Below, one piece after another: positions 1 to 9,459 of a DNA stretch of 64,000 bases. Numbering within the stretch: the stretch's first letter is position 1; each line of letters begins with the position of its first letter. Source of the DNA: Nitrospirota bacterium (GTDB lineage: Bacteria > Nitrospirota > Nitrospiria > Nitrospirales > Nitrospiraceae); the NCBI GenBank assembly GCA_040757595.1, contig JBFLWP010000014.1:31079-95078 (forward strand), in the 5' to 3' direction. Both the position numbers and the translations under genes were made by a program. The notes under the pieces were generated by a model. It saw nothing but the letters and a program-made list of their open reading frames with translations. It was not told where the DNA came from and did no database searches.

Positions 1-2
1 CG

Positions 3-215
3 AAGGACACGGAGAAGGTGCCCATCGAGCTGATCGACAAGCTCGTGCGCAGGCACTTCCCGATGACCCCGCGCGGGATCATCGAGCACCTGAAGCTCCG
101 GCGCCCGATCTACAAGCAGACGGCCGCCTACGGGCACTTCGGCCGGAACGAGCCGGGGTTCACCTGGGAGAAGACCGACAAGGCCAAGGTGCTGCGCCGG
201 GAAGCCGGCCTGTAA
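3..215 (+). CDS. metK: S-adenosylmethionine synthetase, C-terminal fragment
   Basis: This is the last 70 codons of MetK, which makes S-adenosylmethionine from methionine and ATP; the 5' part lies outside the window. The visible end has the family's C-terminal block: [16 protein letters not shown], then FTWEKTDKA and a short tail. The frame is open from the first bases, so the gene is cut by the window edge and not broken. ahcY follows on the same strand, so the pair forms an S-adenosylmethionine/S-adenosylhomocysteine module, but a strong terminator separates the two transcripts. Confidence 0.95.
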   Translation, partial: KDTEKVPIELIDKLVRRHFPMTPRGIIEHLKLRRPIYKQTAAYGHFGRNEPGFTWEKTDKAKVLRREAGL

Positions 216-230
216 AATCCGGCTGAATGT

Positions 231-263
231 AAAAAGGGGGCGGTAGTTACCGCCCCCTTTTTT
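231..263 (+). terminator. Rho-independent terminator after metK
   Basis: A perfect GC-rich inverted repeat (GGGGGCGGTA / TACCGCCCCC, 236-257) is preceded by five A and followed by six T. It starts 15 bases after the metK stop. The A-tract on the left would also let it work on the other strand. Confidence 0.9.
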
Positions 264-280
264 CTGGCATTCAGCCCTCA

Positions 281-1679
<1,399 letters not shown>

Positions 1680-1700
1680 GAAAGAAGCGGATGTAAAGAG

Positions 1701-1740
1701 AAGGCCCGCTGAGTTCCAAGCTCAGCGGGCCTTTTTGTTT
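1701..1740 (+). terminator. Rho-independent terminator after ahcY
   Basis: There is a perfect 13-bp stem, AAGGCCCGCTGAG / CTCAGCGGGCCTT, with a 7-base loop. It is followed by a T-rich run ending at 1740, 21 bases after the ahcY stop. Confidence 0.92.
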
Positions 1741-2205
1741 CGGAGCAAGAGCGGCCTCGGGTGACGAACGGCTGAGGAGAGAATCGGCGGGTCCTGTCGC
1801 CGACCACCCCGGCCGGCCTCCGCGCCACCCATCCCCCCGTGGGAGTCATTTGCCCTGCAACACCCTAGCGGCTAGATCCTGCGAGACGACAGAAGCGTGC
1901 CCCCGCGGCTGCTCTCCCCTTCCGCTCCGGGCGGCCGGGGTCCCTGGTCGGCGCCACCCGCCGTTAGCCCCAGCTTCAGCAATCCCTTTCACTCCCTCGC
2001 CCCTCCGTGGGAAAGGGCCGCCCTTTTCTCTACCCTCTCCCTTTGTGGGAGAGGGTCAGGGTGAGGGGGAACAACTCCAGAAAATAGAGAGGAAGACGGG
2101 CGTTCCCTCCGGTGCACCGCCCGAACGGAACGCCCTTGCCGCTTCGCTCTAGGCTTGACTCTGGTGGTTTGACAGAGCGAGGGGAGCGTCCCATCATGCT
2201 ATCCA
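1741..2205. other. Gene-free spacer with a CCCTCTCC...GGGAGAGGG hairpin repeat
   Basis: I see no credible gene in these 465 bases. At 2033-2055 lies an inverted repeat of the CCCTCTCC-N-GGGAGAGGG kind followed by TCAGGGTGAGGGGG. A related sequence (CACCCTCCCCTCTCCC) occurs at 9489-9504. Repeats of this look are common in GC-rich bacterial genomes and usually mark spacers. Two TTGAC words near 2154 and 2170 have no convincing -10 partner. Confidence 0.5.
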
Positions 2206-2301
2206 ATGGATAGTTTGACATTCACATTTGTGTTGATCGGGATTGCATTGGTGATTGGTTGGGGTTTGCTGTACATCCAGGAGCAGAAGAGTAAACACTG
2301 A
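2206..2301 (+). CDS. Possible 31-residue single-span membrane peptide
   Basis: This short reading frame encodes one hydrophobic helix (about residues 4-24, FTFVLIGIALVIGWGLLYI) with a charged tail QEQKSKH. Its TGA stop shares a base with the ATG of the next gene, an arrangement typical of translational coupling. Base use is AT-richer than the surroundings. No clear ribosome-binding site is seen close to the ATG, and I recognise no family. It could be a real micro-protein or a chance frame. Confidence 0.4.
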   Translation: MDSLTFTFVLIGIALVIGWGLLYIQEQKSKH

Positions 2302-2495
2302 TGAGTCAGACGCGCTTGTGGATCGAGCTGGAACAGGAAGAAGACGGGCGGTGGATCGCCGAAGTTCCCGACCGGCACGGAGTCCTGGCTTACGGGAAGA
2401 ACCGGGCAGAAGCTTTGGCGGCAGTCCAGGCCCTGGCCCTCCGCGTCCTGTCGGACCGCCTGGAACACGGCGAAACTGTGCCCTGCCCCGCCTGA
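2301..2495 (+). CDS. HicB-like small protein without a HicA partner
   Basis: The 64-residue protein has the HicB N-terminal pattern: a beta strand, E-E-DGRWIAEVPDRHGVLAYG, then a helix EALAAVQALALRVL. In HicAB systems HicB binds and neutralises the RNase HicA. No HicA-sized frame lies on either side, and the C-terminal DNA-binding domain of long HicB proteins is absent, so this is an orphan that may have another role. It follows the membrane peptide with a one-base overlap. Confidence 0.7.
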   Translation: MSQTRLWIELEQEEDGRWIAEVPDRHGVLAYGKNRAEALAAVQALALRVLSDRLEHGETVPCPA

Positions 2496-2603
2496 TAGGC
2501 CTCAGAATCAGGCCGTGCCGGACGGCGGAGAAAGGTTAAATGCTGGAGTCCGGCTGCTTTTCTGGCAGGGATCTGCGCGAGAGGTCACGGTGAGGAGGAG
2601 CCT

Positions 2604-3026
2604 ATGAAACCGCGAATCACGGTGCTCACGCTGGGCGTGGACGACTTGGAGAGGGCGCTCAAGTTCTATCGTGACGGGCTTGGGCTGCCGACGGAAGGCA
2701 TCGTCGGCACGGAGTTCGAGCATGGCGCCGTCGCCTTTTTCGAGTTGCAGCCGGGACTGATGCTCGCCCTCTGGCCCAGGCGCGACATCGCGCACGACGC
2801 ACGTATTCCGCAGAGCGCGCACAGCCCAACCGAATTCGCCATCGGCCACAACGTCAACAGCAAGGCCGAGGTGGATGCGGTGATGGAGCAGGCGGGGAAG
2901 GCCGGCGCCAATATCCTCAAGCCGGCCGGAGAGACATTCTGGGGCGGCTACGCCGGCTACTTCCAGGACCCGGACGATCACCTGTGGGAGATCGCGTGGA
3001 ATCCCCGCATGCAGATCCCCGACTAG
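2604..3026 (+). CDS. VOC-superfamily (glyoxalase/bleomycin-resistance fold) protein
   Basis: The 140-residue protein is a single vicinal-oxygen-chelate domain made of two beta-alpha-beta3 modules. The first contains TLGVDDLERALKFYRDGLGL and the second ends with GYAGYFQDPDDHLWEIAWNP. The terminal E in LWEIAWN is a typical metal ligand. Family members include glyoxalase I, dioxygenases and antibiotic-binding proteins; sequence alone does not give the substrate. GAGGAG just before ATG 2604 supports the start. It appears to be a single-gene unit. Confidence 0.85.
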   Translation: MKPRITVLTLGVDDLERALKFYRDGLGLPTEGIVGTEFEHGAVAFFELQPGLMLALWPRRDIAHDARIPQSAHSPTEFAIGHNVNSKAEVDAVMEQAGKAGANILKPAGETFWGGYAGYFQDPDDHLWEIAWNPRMQIPD

Positions 3027-3095
3027 TTGCAGGGCCGGAGCCGCCCGTCGCCGCGACGCGGGTGGCGGGGGAACGACCGAGGCTCGTCTTTCGGC

Positions 3096-3299
3096 TCAGG
3101 CGGCGCGCCTGGTTCTCGTCTGCACTTCCGTCTGGGGCTGGCTCAGGCCGGCTGGCTTCGAGGCCTCACCCCTTTCTTCTCCCCAGACCGCCGCGGCGAC
3201 GGCGCTGATCAGCAGGCTGAGCACCGCCACCAGGCCGAACATCACCAGGATCACCCCCACGCTGGCGAGCCATTCCCCGAAATTCCACGCAGAGAACAT
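3096..3299 (-). CDS. Small membrane protein of unknown function
   Basis: The 67-residue protein has one strongly hydrophobic segment (about residues 12-38, VGVILVMFGLVAVLSLLISAV) and a charged C-terminal tail rich in R, T and Q. ATG 3299 is preceded by GGGAGGTG at good spacing, and a TATAAT box lies about 50 bases upstream on the same strand. A longer open frame upstream is noise. Its shape resembles small pump-accessory subunits such as OadG, but nothing specific supports that. Confidence 0.6.
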   Translation of the reverse strand: MFSAWNFGEWLASVGVILVMFGLVAVLSLLISAVAAAVWGEERGEASKPAGLSQPQTEVQTRTRRAA

Positions 3300-3350
3300 G
3301 GCTGCACCTCCCTGCTCGATTCCCTTTTCCGAGGCGATGCCCTTCGATGA

Positions 3351-3356
3351 ATTATA
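3351..3356 (-). promoter_or_regulatory. -10 box for the small membrane protein
   Basis: On the minus strand the sequence reads TATAAT, about 50 bases before ATG 3299. No good -35 box is visible at 16-18 bp, so this would be a weak or activated promoter. Confidence 0.35.
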
Positions 3357-3452
3357 CCGCGAAGGGGAGCCTCTTTTCCGGCGGTGAGCCGGCCGCCCGT
3401 GCCGGCATGCCCGCCTGAAGCGGCCCCCGCTCTCCCCCGAGCCACCTCCCGC

Positions 3453-3483
3453 TTGACACCAGGCCCCACGGCAGCGGCATACT
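3453..3483 (+). promoter_or_regulatory. Candidate sigma70-type promoter for the FAD monooxygenase
   Basis: TTGACA at 3453-3458 and CATACT at 3478-3483 are separated by 19 bp. The predicted start lies about 18 bases before ATG 3508. The -35 is perfect; the -10 matches 4 of 6 and the spacer is long. Confidence 0.4.
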
Positions 3484-3507
3484 CCCGCCACGCGAAGGGA
3501 GGTTGCC

Positions 3508-4758
3508 ATGGAAACGATCACGACGCGCTGCTGTGTGGTCGGCGGGGGACCGGCCGGGATGATGTTGGGCCTGCTCCTGGCCCGCGCCGGCGTGGACGTC
3601 GTCGTCTTGGAGAAGCACGCGGACTTTCTCCGGGACTTCCGGGGCGACACGATCCATCCCTCCACGCTCGAGCTGATGCACGAGCTGGGCCTGCTGGAGG
3701 AGTTCCTGAAGCTGCCGCACGAAAAGGCGCGCCTGCTCAAGGCCCAGGTCGGGGACGTGTCGCTCCCGATTGCGGACTTCAGCCACTTGCCGACCCGGTG
3801 CAAATTCATCGCTCTCATGCCTCAATGGGACTTTCTGAACTTCCTCGCGACGCAGGGGGCCCGCTATCCCACCTTCCACCTCCGGCAGAGGACCGAAGCG
3901 ACCGGGTTGATCGAGGAGGCGGACCGGGCCGGCGGCCAGCAACGGGTGGTCGGCGTCCGCGCGACGGGGCCGGAGGGCGAGTTGCAGATCCGGGCCGACC
4001 TCGTGGTCGGCGCCGATGGGCGGCATTCGCTGGTCCGGGAGAAGGCCGGCTTTCACGTCCAGGAGCTCGGCGCGCCCATGGACGTTCTCTGGTTCCGTAT
4101 CTCCCGGCAGCCGGGCGATCCGGAAGAGACCATGGGGCGCTTCGACGCCGGGCGGATCCTGATCATGATCAACCGGGGCACGCACTGGCAGTTCGGGTAC
4201 ATCATCATGAAGGGCTCGGCGGAGGAGAACCGCAAGCAGGGGATCGAGGCTTTCCGCGAGGCCGTAGCGCAGCTCGCGCCCTTCGCCGCCGACCGCAAGG
4301 GCGAGATCAAGGGTTGGGACGACGTGAAGCTGCTCACCGTCCGCGTGGACCGGCTGCTCCATTGGTACCGGCCCGGCCTGCTCTGCATCGGCGACGCGGC
4401 GCACGCCATGTCCCCGATCGGCGGCGTCGGGGTCAACCTGGCGATCCAGGACGGGGTCGCCGCCGCCAACCGGCTCGCCGACCCGCTGCGCGAGGGGCGG
4501 GTCACGACCGAGCACCTGCGCCGGGTGCAACAGCGCCGGCTGCTGCCGACGCGAATCGTGCAGGGCATGCAGGTGCTGGTCCAGCAACGGGTCGTGGCGC
4601 AGGTCCTGAGCGGGTCCGGCCCGGTGGAGCCCCCGCTGCTGCTCCGCCTGTTCGCCCGCTTCCCCATCCTGCGCCGCCTGCCAGCCCGATTGATCGGCGT
4701 CGGGGTCCGCCCCGAGCACGTGCGGACGCAAGCCGCTCCCTTCGGCGCCCGCACCTGA
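3508..4758 (+). CDS. FAD-dependent aromatic-hydroxylase-like monooxygenase
   Basis: The 416-residue protein belongs to the p-hydroxybenzoate hydroxylase class, which uses FAD and NAD(P)H to hydroxylate aromatic or polyketide-like substrates. Visible signatures are the N-terminal dinucleotide fold VVGGGPAGMMLGLLLARAG ending in LEKH, the middle motif VVGADGRHSLVR near residue 170, and the FAD-ribityl motif LLCIGDAAHAMSPIGGVGVN near residue 290. GGGAGGTTGCC precedes the ATG. It stands alone, so the substrate is unknown. A ubiquinone or menaquinone pathway hydroxylase is an alternative. Confidence 0.88.
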   Translation: METITTRCCVVGGGPAGMMLGLLLARAGVDVVVLEKHADFLRDFRGDTIHPSTLELMHELGLLEEFLKLPHEKARLLKAQVGDVSLPIADFSHLPTRCKFIALMPQWDFLNFLATQGARYPTFHLRQRTEATGLIEEADRAGGQQRVVGVRATGPEGELQIRADLVVGADGRHSLVREKAGFHVQELGAPMDVLWFRISRQPGDPEETMGRFDAGRILIMINRGTHWQFGYIIMKGSAEENRKQGIEAFREAVAQLAPFAADRKGEIKGWDDVKLLTVRVDRLLHWYRPGLLCIGDAAHAMSPIGGVGVNLAIQDGVAAANRLADPLREGRVTTEHLRRVQQRRLLPTRIVQGMQVLVQQRVVAQVLSGSGPVEPPLLLRLFARFPILRRLPARLIGVGVRPEHVRTQAAPFGART

Positions 4759-4944
4759 CCGCGGCTGCGGCGGGAGGGAAGCCAGAGACGAAGCCTGTTC
4801 GGGAGAAGCGTTCCACCCCTCGAGGGACGAGGCCTCGTGGGGATCGGCGGGACCGGTCTCGCGGGAGGTGCCCGACTGGTTGTCGTCGTCGAGACCGGCC
4901 CTTGAATCGGCGGCGGGGACTCCGGGACTTCCGAGCGCAGAGGA

Positions 4945-5178
4945 TCAGGCGCTCAGGCGCATCTCTTCCTGCGCCTCTCTGGCCCGCTTTTCGGCGGCCG
5001 CTTCGGCCCTCCGGACGCGCAGCGAGTTCTGGATCAGGCGGTGCCGGTAGATCACCGGGTCCACGATCTCCCCGCAGGTCATGCACCGCCAGCCACGCAG
5101 CCAGAGGCGCCCGGCGTCATCCTGCATGTCAATGAAGTGATCCACCACCATCAGGCCGCTACATCTGGGACAATTCAT
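4945..5178 (-). CDS. Small zinc-ribbon protein
   Basis: The 77-residue protein has two CxxC pairs: MNCPRCSG at the N-terminus and WRCMTCGE near residue 32. Together they form a zinc ribbon, followed by a charged helix rich in A, E and R (about 46-75). The start is firmly set by AAGGAGGTG. The ATG overlaps the TGA of the upstream TPR gene (ATGA), so it is the last cistron of the PA2779-like operon. The function is unknown; such ribbons often bind nucleic acid or protein partners. Confidence 0.75.
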   Translation of the reverse strand: MNCPRCSGLMVVDHFIDMQDDAGRLWLRGWRCMTCGEIVDPVIYRHRLIQNSLRVRRAEAAAEKRAREAQEEMRLSA

Positions 5179-6038
5179 GGGACACCTCCTTGCGCTCCTT
5201 TTTCATACCTCGACCCCCGATTCGGTGGCAGCCGGAGAACCAGGGAATGTCGAAGCGGGAATACCGGAATCCGGAAGGGAAAGAATCCCTGAAGGGGCAA
5301 TGGGGGAAATCCGGCACAGGCAACGACCGGCGCCGCCTGCCTCACGCTCCATTTCCCCGTGCATCCCGCTCTACACCGAAAGGTTGACCGAGGCCGATCG
5401 CGGCTAGTCGAAGCGCCTACCCCTTTCGGCGAGTTCCCGGCTGGACCGCTGCGCACTCCGTCCGCCAACTCCCGTTTCGACTGCGCCAGCCGCTCCTGCA
5501 AGGCCTTGTTGCCCGACGGTGCCGCAGCCTCCGCCTCGGCTAGGGCCGCCCGGGCCTCAGGCCACCGGCCCGTCTTCGCGTAGACCTTGGCCAGGGTGTC
5601 CAGGACGTAGGGGCGCAGGGGCCCGGCCCGGGGCAGGACGTTCGTGGCCAGCCGCTCGGCTTCGTCCAACCGCTCGCCCCGCACCAGGTAGACCATTGCG
5701 AGGTTGTTGCCGGCTCCCGGATGATCGGGGGCTGCGGCCAGCGCCCGGCGATAGTAGTCCTCCGCCTCCTCGAGATCCCCGCGCTGGAACGAGAGGTTGC
5801 CCAGGCCGACGAGAGCCGGCACCGAGTCGCCCTTTTTCTCCAGGGCCACCCGATATTCCCGCGCCGCCTCCTCCTGCAAGCCCTGCTGCTCGTACGTCGC
5901 CCCCAGCGTGGCATGCTCTTCGGGACTCAAGGGATCGCGAAGCACCACGATCCGGGGCAGGCTCGAGCAGGCCGGCAGCCAGACCAACAGGAGGGCCAGC
6001 GCGACGGCCCCTATGAACAATCGTCCCTTGCCGTTCAT
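5175..6038 (-). CDS. TPR-repeat lipoprotein (third gene of the PA2779/PA2778-type operon)
   Basis: The 287-residue protein begins with a lipoprotein signal, a hydrophobic stretch ending WLPACSS, so it should be anchored in a membrane facing the periplasm. Tetratricopeptide repeats follow between about residues 40 and 190 (YEQQGLQEEAAREYRVAL, FQRGDLEEAEDYYRRALA). Residues after about 205 are low in complexity and look like translated spacer, although the frame stays open and its TGA overlaps the next ATG. Its own ATG overlaps the stop of the C39-like gene. It is likely a scaffold working with that peptidase. Confidence 0.8.
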   Translation of the reverse strand: MNGKGRLFIGAVALALLLVWLPACSSLPRIVVLRDPLSPEEHATLGATYEQQGLQEEAAREYRVALEKKGDSVPALVGLGNLSFQRGDLEEAEDYYRRALAAAPDHPGAGNNLAMVYLVRGERLDEAERLATNVLPRAGPLRPYVLDTLAKVYAKTGRWPEARAALAEAEAAAPSGNKALQERLAQSKRELADGVRSGPAGNSPKGVGASTSRDRPRSTFRCRAGCTGKWSVRQAAPVVACAGFPPLPLQGFFPFRIPVFPLRHSLVLRLPPNRGSRYEKGAQGGVP

Positions 6039-6670
6039 GCGGAGGCCTTCTCGCGGTCCCAGTGCGGCTGGACGAGCAGCGTCCACAGGCCGGTTTTCCC
6101 CCAACTCCGGATGAACCGGTTGTAGGGGACGAACTCGTCGCGGGTCTGGCCCGAGTGGATGTACACCCCCTGCCGCTCCTCGTCGTATCCGGTGACGACG
6201 ACGTAATGGCCCTGCGGGAAGAGCTTGTTGCCGAGGTTCAGGAACGCCACCAGCGGACGCCCGGCCTCCAGCTCGGCCTTCAGATCGTCCAGGCTGCCGG
6301 TGTACATCTCGGCCTTCAGGCCCCGCGCCTTGGCGGCGAACAGGAGGTCCATGGGAAGGGTGCCCCCGAGGCGGGGCATGTAGATCTCCTTCTTGAGGTC
6401 CTGCGGAGCGGTCGGGATCCCCCAAAAGGTCAGGATGCTCGCGAGGGCCGCCGGCCCGCACTGATCCTTGTCGTCCGGGAAAAACGGGACCGAGAGGTGG
6501 TGCGGCCCGAGGCTCGGCCCCGCGGACCCCTGCGCCAACTCCTGGGCTTCCGATCGGGATTCGACCGGGATCCTGTCTGGCGGGCCGGCACAGGCTGCCA
6601 ACAGTCCCGCGCAGAGCACCAGCGCCAGGCGCACCGGCCTGCTCCCCGTCGTCATGCTCAGCATGTTCAT
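6035..6670 (-). CDS. PA2778-family C39-like cysteine peptidase, exported
   Basis: The 211-residue protein starts with a signal segment ending in a lipobox-like LLAACAG. The peptidase fold carries the catalytic-type block DQCGPAALASIL near residue 67, the histidine in QGHYVVVTGYD near 153 and SGQTRDEF near 174. This set matches the C39-like papain fold that Pseudomonas genomes label PA2778. The order PA2779-like, this gene, then a TPR lipoprotein is also as in Pseudomonas, with ATGA overlap to the TPR gene. The natural substrate is unknown. Confidence 0.82.
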   Translation of the reverse strand: MNMLSMTTGSRPVRLALVLCAGLLAACAGPPDRIPVESRSEAQELAQGSAGPSLGPHHLSVPFFPDDKDQCGPAALASILTFWGIPTAPQDLKKEIYMPRLGGTLPMDLLFAAKARGLKAEMYTGSLDDLKAELEAGRPLVAFLNLGNKLFPQGHYVVVTGYDEERQGVYIHSGQTRDEFVPYNRFIRSWGKTGLWTLLVQPHWDREKASA

Positions 6671-6693
6671 GGCTCTCCCCCTCCAGTGGGTCT

Positions 6694-7128
6694 CTACTTG
6701 CTGTTCTCCTGCTTGGTGATCACGATCTTGTGTCCCAGCAGGTAGATCAGGAGCACCGCCAGGATCAGGATGACCAGCAGCGCGATCACGATGCCCAGGC
6801 CGGCGTCGCCGCCTGGGATCAGCGCGTCAATCTGCGTGGCCATCTGGTGCAACTGATCGTCCGACAGGCTGTTCAGCCGGACGTTGATCTCCTCCCGGGT
6901 CAGCCCGAAGTCCTCCAGCCGCTGCTGGATGACCTTGGACTCCAGCACCCGCTGGACCGTCTGGAGGTCGGCCGCCCGGCTCGATTCAGCGACCGGATCG
7001 GCTCCCCCCGACAGGGCGGGGGCCAGCATGGCCCTGGCTTCCGGCGGACAGGCCAGCGCAAGGGTGATGACCACCAACGTCCAGACCAGCGTCTGGGTCA
7101 AGATGGGGATCCGCAGCATCGTTCTCAT
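6694..7128 (-). CDS. PA2779-family membrane protein
   Basis: The 144-residue protein has an N-terminal signal or anchor (about residues 10-32). A soluble middle section contains VQRVLESKVIQQRLEDFGLTREEINVRLNSLSDDQLHQMA, a pattern I associate with PA2779-family proteins. A C-terminal membrane span follows (about 112-134, IVIALLVILILAVLLIYLL). AAGGAGAACCCC precedes the ATG. It leads the four-gene operon on this strand: PA2779-like, C39 peptidase, TPR lipoprotein, zinc ribbon. Its role is unknown. Confidence 0.82.
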   Translation of the reverse strand: MRTMLRIPILTQTLVWTLVVITLALACPPEARAMLAPALSGGADPVAESSRAADLQTVQRVLESKVIQQRLEDFGLTREEINVRLNSLSDDQLHQMATQIDALIPGGDAGLGIVIALLVILILAVLLIYLLGHKIVITKQENSK

Positions 7129-7386
7129 GGGGTTCTCCTTGTCCGGAGGTCGTCTCTATCCCCTCATCCGCCCGACCGTCCGGATGGGCCTGGGGGATGG
7201 ATGGTCCGTACTCCTTGCCGATTACGTCCTTGGTCCCCGCTTTCTCATTAGGCAAGGAGAGTACCGACCGACTTCCATGATGGGAGAACTGGCCTATCTG
7301 ATGATGTATTAAAGGGTTTTCTCGTGAAGAAGGGGAGAGGGGTAAATACCGGAAGCTGCAGGAAAGCGCCTACATGGTTGGCATTC

Positions 7387-7431
7387 CCTACAGTCTATCC
7401 CATTGAATTCAAACAATGGGCTCTCTGTAGG
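7387..7431. repeat. Two-step inverted repeat in an AT-richer spacer
   Basis: Two nested perfect arms are seen: CCTACAG (7387-7393) with CTGTAGG (7425-7431), and CCCATTG (7399-7405) with CAATGGG (7414-7420). They lie in the 430-base spacer between two divergent units. No T-tract follows, so it is not a standard terminator. The rest of the spacer holds no gene that I can support; a TATAAT at 7506-7511 is the likely -10 of the next gene. Confidence 0.55.
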
Positions 7432-7557
7432 ATGAGCCCTACACAACTGGAGTGATTAAAGCGTCTGTTTGGACCATAGCCTCTTCCTTTAATCCTCATC
7501 TGCGCTATAATCCCTCCTCGTTCAGCCCCTTGCATTTCCCCTCCTTGAGGCCCGCTG

Positions 7558-8517
7558 GTGGCGACATCCCACCATGATCCCCGGCTTGCCAGGATGCTCA
7601 TCCTGGACGAGTTGTTCGACCTGTCGCTCTACAAGACCCTCCGGGGGATCACCGGCCCGGCTTCGCAGAAGGTGCTCGACGAGCTGATCGTCGTCGAAAC
7701 CGAGCACCTGGCCTTCTGGCAACAGTTCTTCGACAGCCGGCTCGACGCGCTCGACTGGCCCCGCCGCCTGAAGCTCCGCCTCGTCATGCTCGCCTGCCGC
7801 CTCTTCGGCGACCCGGCCGTCCATTTGGTGTTGGAGGCCATCGAAGTCCACGGGGTGCGGAAGTACCTGGCCCTCTGGAAACAGTACAAGGACGGGCCGC
7901 TGGGCCAAGCGGTCACCGGCATCCTGATGGACGAGTTCAAGCACGAGGACGCAATGGTCACGCAGCTCACCGAGCGGCAGATCAACCCGGAGCGCATCCG
8001 GAACATCTTCCTGGGACTGAACGACGGGCTCGTGGAGATCCTGGGAGCGGTGAGCGGCTTCTTCGGCGCCTTCGGGAACCCGGTCATGGTCCTGATGGCC
8101 GCGACCACGACCGCCGTGGCCGGCTCCCTCTCGATGGCGGCCGGGGCCTACGTGGCCCTGGGCTCGGAACGGGAGGTGGGCAAGGCGGATCAGGCGAAGA
8201 AGGAATTTCTGGAGGGACGGGAGGCAGCCGAGGAGCGGCAGGACCGGCCCTTCGGCTCGGCCCTGGTCGTGGGAGGCAGCTACTTCGCCGGCGCGATGGT
8301 GCCCGTGCTGCCGGTCCTCTTCGGCGCGACGGACGCGTTCTTCTCGCTGCTCACGGCCGGCAGCATGATCATCTTCGTCTCGCTGATCCTGGCGTTCTTG
8401 TCGGGGATGGACGTGAAACGGCGGATCGTCACGAACCTGGTGATCATCGCCGCGGCGGTGGGGATCACCTACCTGATCGGGCTGGCCGCGAAGCAGCTCT
8501 GGGGCATCTCAGTGTGA
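7558..8517 (+). CDS. Ferritin-like / VIT1-CCC1 transporter family fusion protein
   Basis: Residues about 12-140 form a rubrerythrin-like helical domain with metal-ligand patterns such as VVETEHLAFW and ILMDEFKHEDAM. Residues 150-319 are a VIT1/CCC1-type membrane domain (FLGLNDGLVEILGAVSGFFGA, AGSLSMAAGAYVALGSERE, then three more spans). The family transports Fe2+ or Mn2+ across membranes; the ferritin-like part probably senses or loads the metal. The start is uncertain: GTG 7558 gives 319 residues, ATG 7594 gives 307. A TATAAT box is at 7506. Confidence 0.85.
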   Translation: MATSHHDPRLARMLILDELFDLSLYKTLRGITGPASQKVLDELIVVETEHLAFWQQFFDSRLDALDWPRRLKLRLVMLACRLFGDPAVHLVLEAIEVHGVRKYLALWKQYKDGPLGQAVTGILMDEFKHEDAMVTQLTERQINPERIRNIFLGLNDGLVEILGAVSGFFGAFGNPVMVLMAATTTAVAGSLSMAAGAYVALGSEREVGKADQAKKEFLEGREAAEERQDRPFGSALVVGGSYFAGAMVPVLPVLFGATDAFFSLLTAGSMIIFVSLILAFLSGMDVKRRIVTNLVIIAAAVGITYLIGLAAKQLWGISV

Positions 8518-8518
8518 A

Positions 8519-8586
8519 GCCTCGTGCGTGAAGCATCTCTCGTCAGACGAACGACGAGCGACGAGAGACGAACAACGAGCGACGGG
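8519..8586. repeat. 7-bp-period element (CGCTCGT type) at the sucD 3' end
   Basis: Degenerate heptads such as gacgaac, gacgagc, gacgaga, gacgaac, aacgagc run up to the sucD stop codon. The same type occurs at 29415-29483, 40624-40706 and 55257-55335. The two neighbouring genes converge here, so the element fills the whole intergenic gap. Confidence 0.7.
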
Positions 8587-9459
8587 CTACCGGCCGAGCG
8601 CCAGCTTGGCCACGGAGCCGATCTCCGCCGGATTCTTCACGACCCGGACGCCGGCCGCCTCGAGCGCCGCCATCTTCTCTGTCGCCGTGCCCTTCCCGCC
8701 CGTGATGATCGCGCCCGCGTGGCCCATGCGGCGGCCGGGCGGGGCCGTGATGCCGGCGATGAAGCCGATGACCGGCTTTTTGATGTGCTCCTTGATGTAG
8801 GCCGCGGCCCGCTCCTCCGCGTCCCCGCCGATCTCCCCGATCATCACGATCGCCTCCGTGTCCGGGTCCTTCTCGAACAGGGGCAGCAGGTCCAGGAAGC
8901 TCGTGCCGTTCACCGGGTCGCCCCCGATCCCCACGCAGGTCGTCTCGCCCAGGCCCAGGTTCGTGAGCTGGTTCACCGCCTCGTAGGTGAGCGTCCCGCT
9001 GCGGGAGATGACGCCCACGCAGCCCTTTTTGTGGATGAAGCCGGGCATGATGCCGATCTTGCACTCCTCCGCCGTGATGATGCCGGGGCAGTTGGGGCCG
9101 ATCAGCCTGGTGTCCCGCCCGCGCAGCGCCCGCTTCACCTTGACCATGTCGTTGACCGGGATGCCCTCGGTGATGCAGACGATCAGCCGGATGCCAGCGT
9201 CCGCGGCCTCCAGGATCGCGTCGGCGGCGAACGGCGGCGGAACGAAGATCAGCGACGTGTCGCAGCCGGTCTTGGCCACCGCGTCCTTCACCGTGTTGAA
9301 GACCGGGATGCCCTCGACCTCCTGCCCCGCCTTCCCCGGCGTGACGCCCGCGACCACCTGCGTCCCGTAGGCCTTGCACTGAGTCGCGTGGAAGGAGCCC
9401 TCCTTCCCCGTGATCCCCTGCACCACCACCCTCGTGCTCTTATTGACCAGAATGCTCAC
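8587..9459 (-). CDS. sucD: Succinyl-CoA synthetase (ADP-forming), alpha subunit
   Basis: The 290-residue subunit binds CoA ([13 protein letters not shown], residues about 12-25) and carries the phosphorylated histidine in [13 protein letters not shown] near residue 245. With SucC it interconverts succinyl-CoA and succinate; in a reductive TCA cycle it runs toward succinyl-CoA. The start codon is GTG with GAGGGA just upstream. It lies downstream of sucC on the same strand, but 326 bases of repeat-rich spacer separate them, which is unusual for this pair. Confidence 0.96.
   Translation of the reverse strand: MSILVNKSTRVVVQGITGKEGSFHATQCKAYGTQVVAGVTPGKAGQEVEGIPVFNTVKDAVAKTGCDTSLIFVPPPFAADAILEAADAGIRLIVCITEGIPVNDMVKVKRALRGRDTRLIGPNCPGIITAEECKIGIMPGFIHKKGCVGVISRSGTLTYEAVNQLTNLGLGETTCVGIGGDPVNGTSFLDLLPLFEKDPDTEAIVMIGEIGGDAEERAAAYIKEHIKKPVIGFIAGITAPPGRRMGHAGAIITGGKGTATEKMAALEAAGVRVVKNPAEIGSVAKLALGR

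Noticed and set aside
2301..2495. A full HicAB toxin-antitoxin system.
   Set aside because: No HicA-like frame lies on either side.
3096..3818. A 240-residue minus-strand protein including the small membrane protein.
   Set aside because: Only the last 67 residues have gene-like features and a ribosome-binding site; the rest overlaps the start of the FAD monooxygenase.
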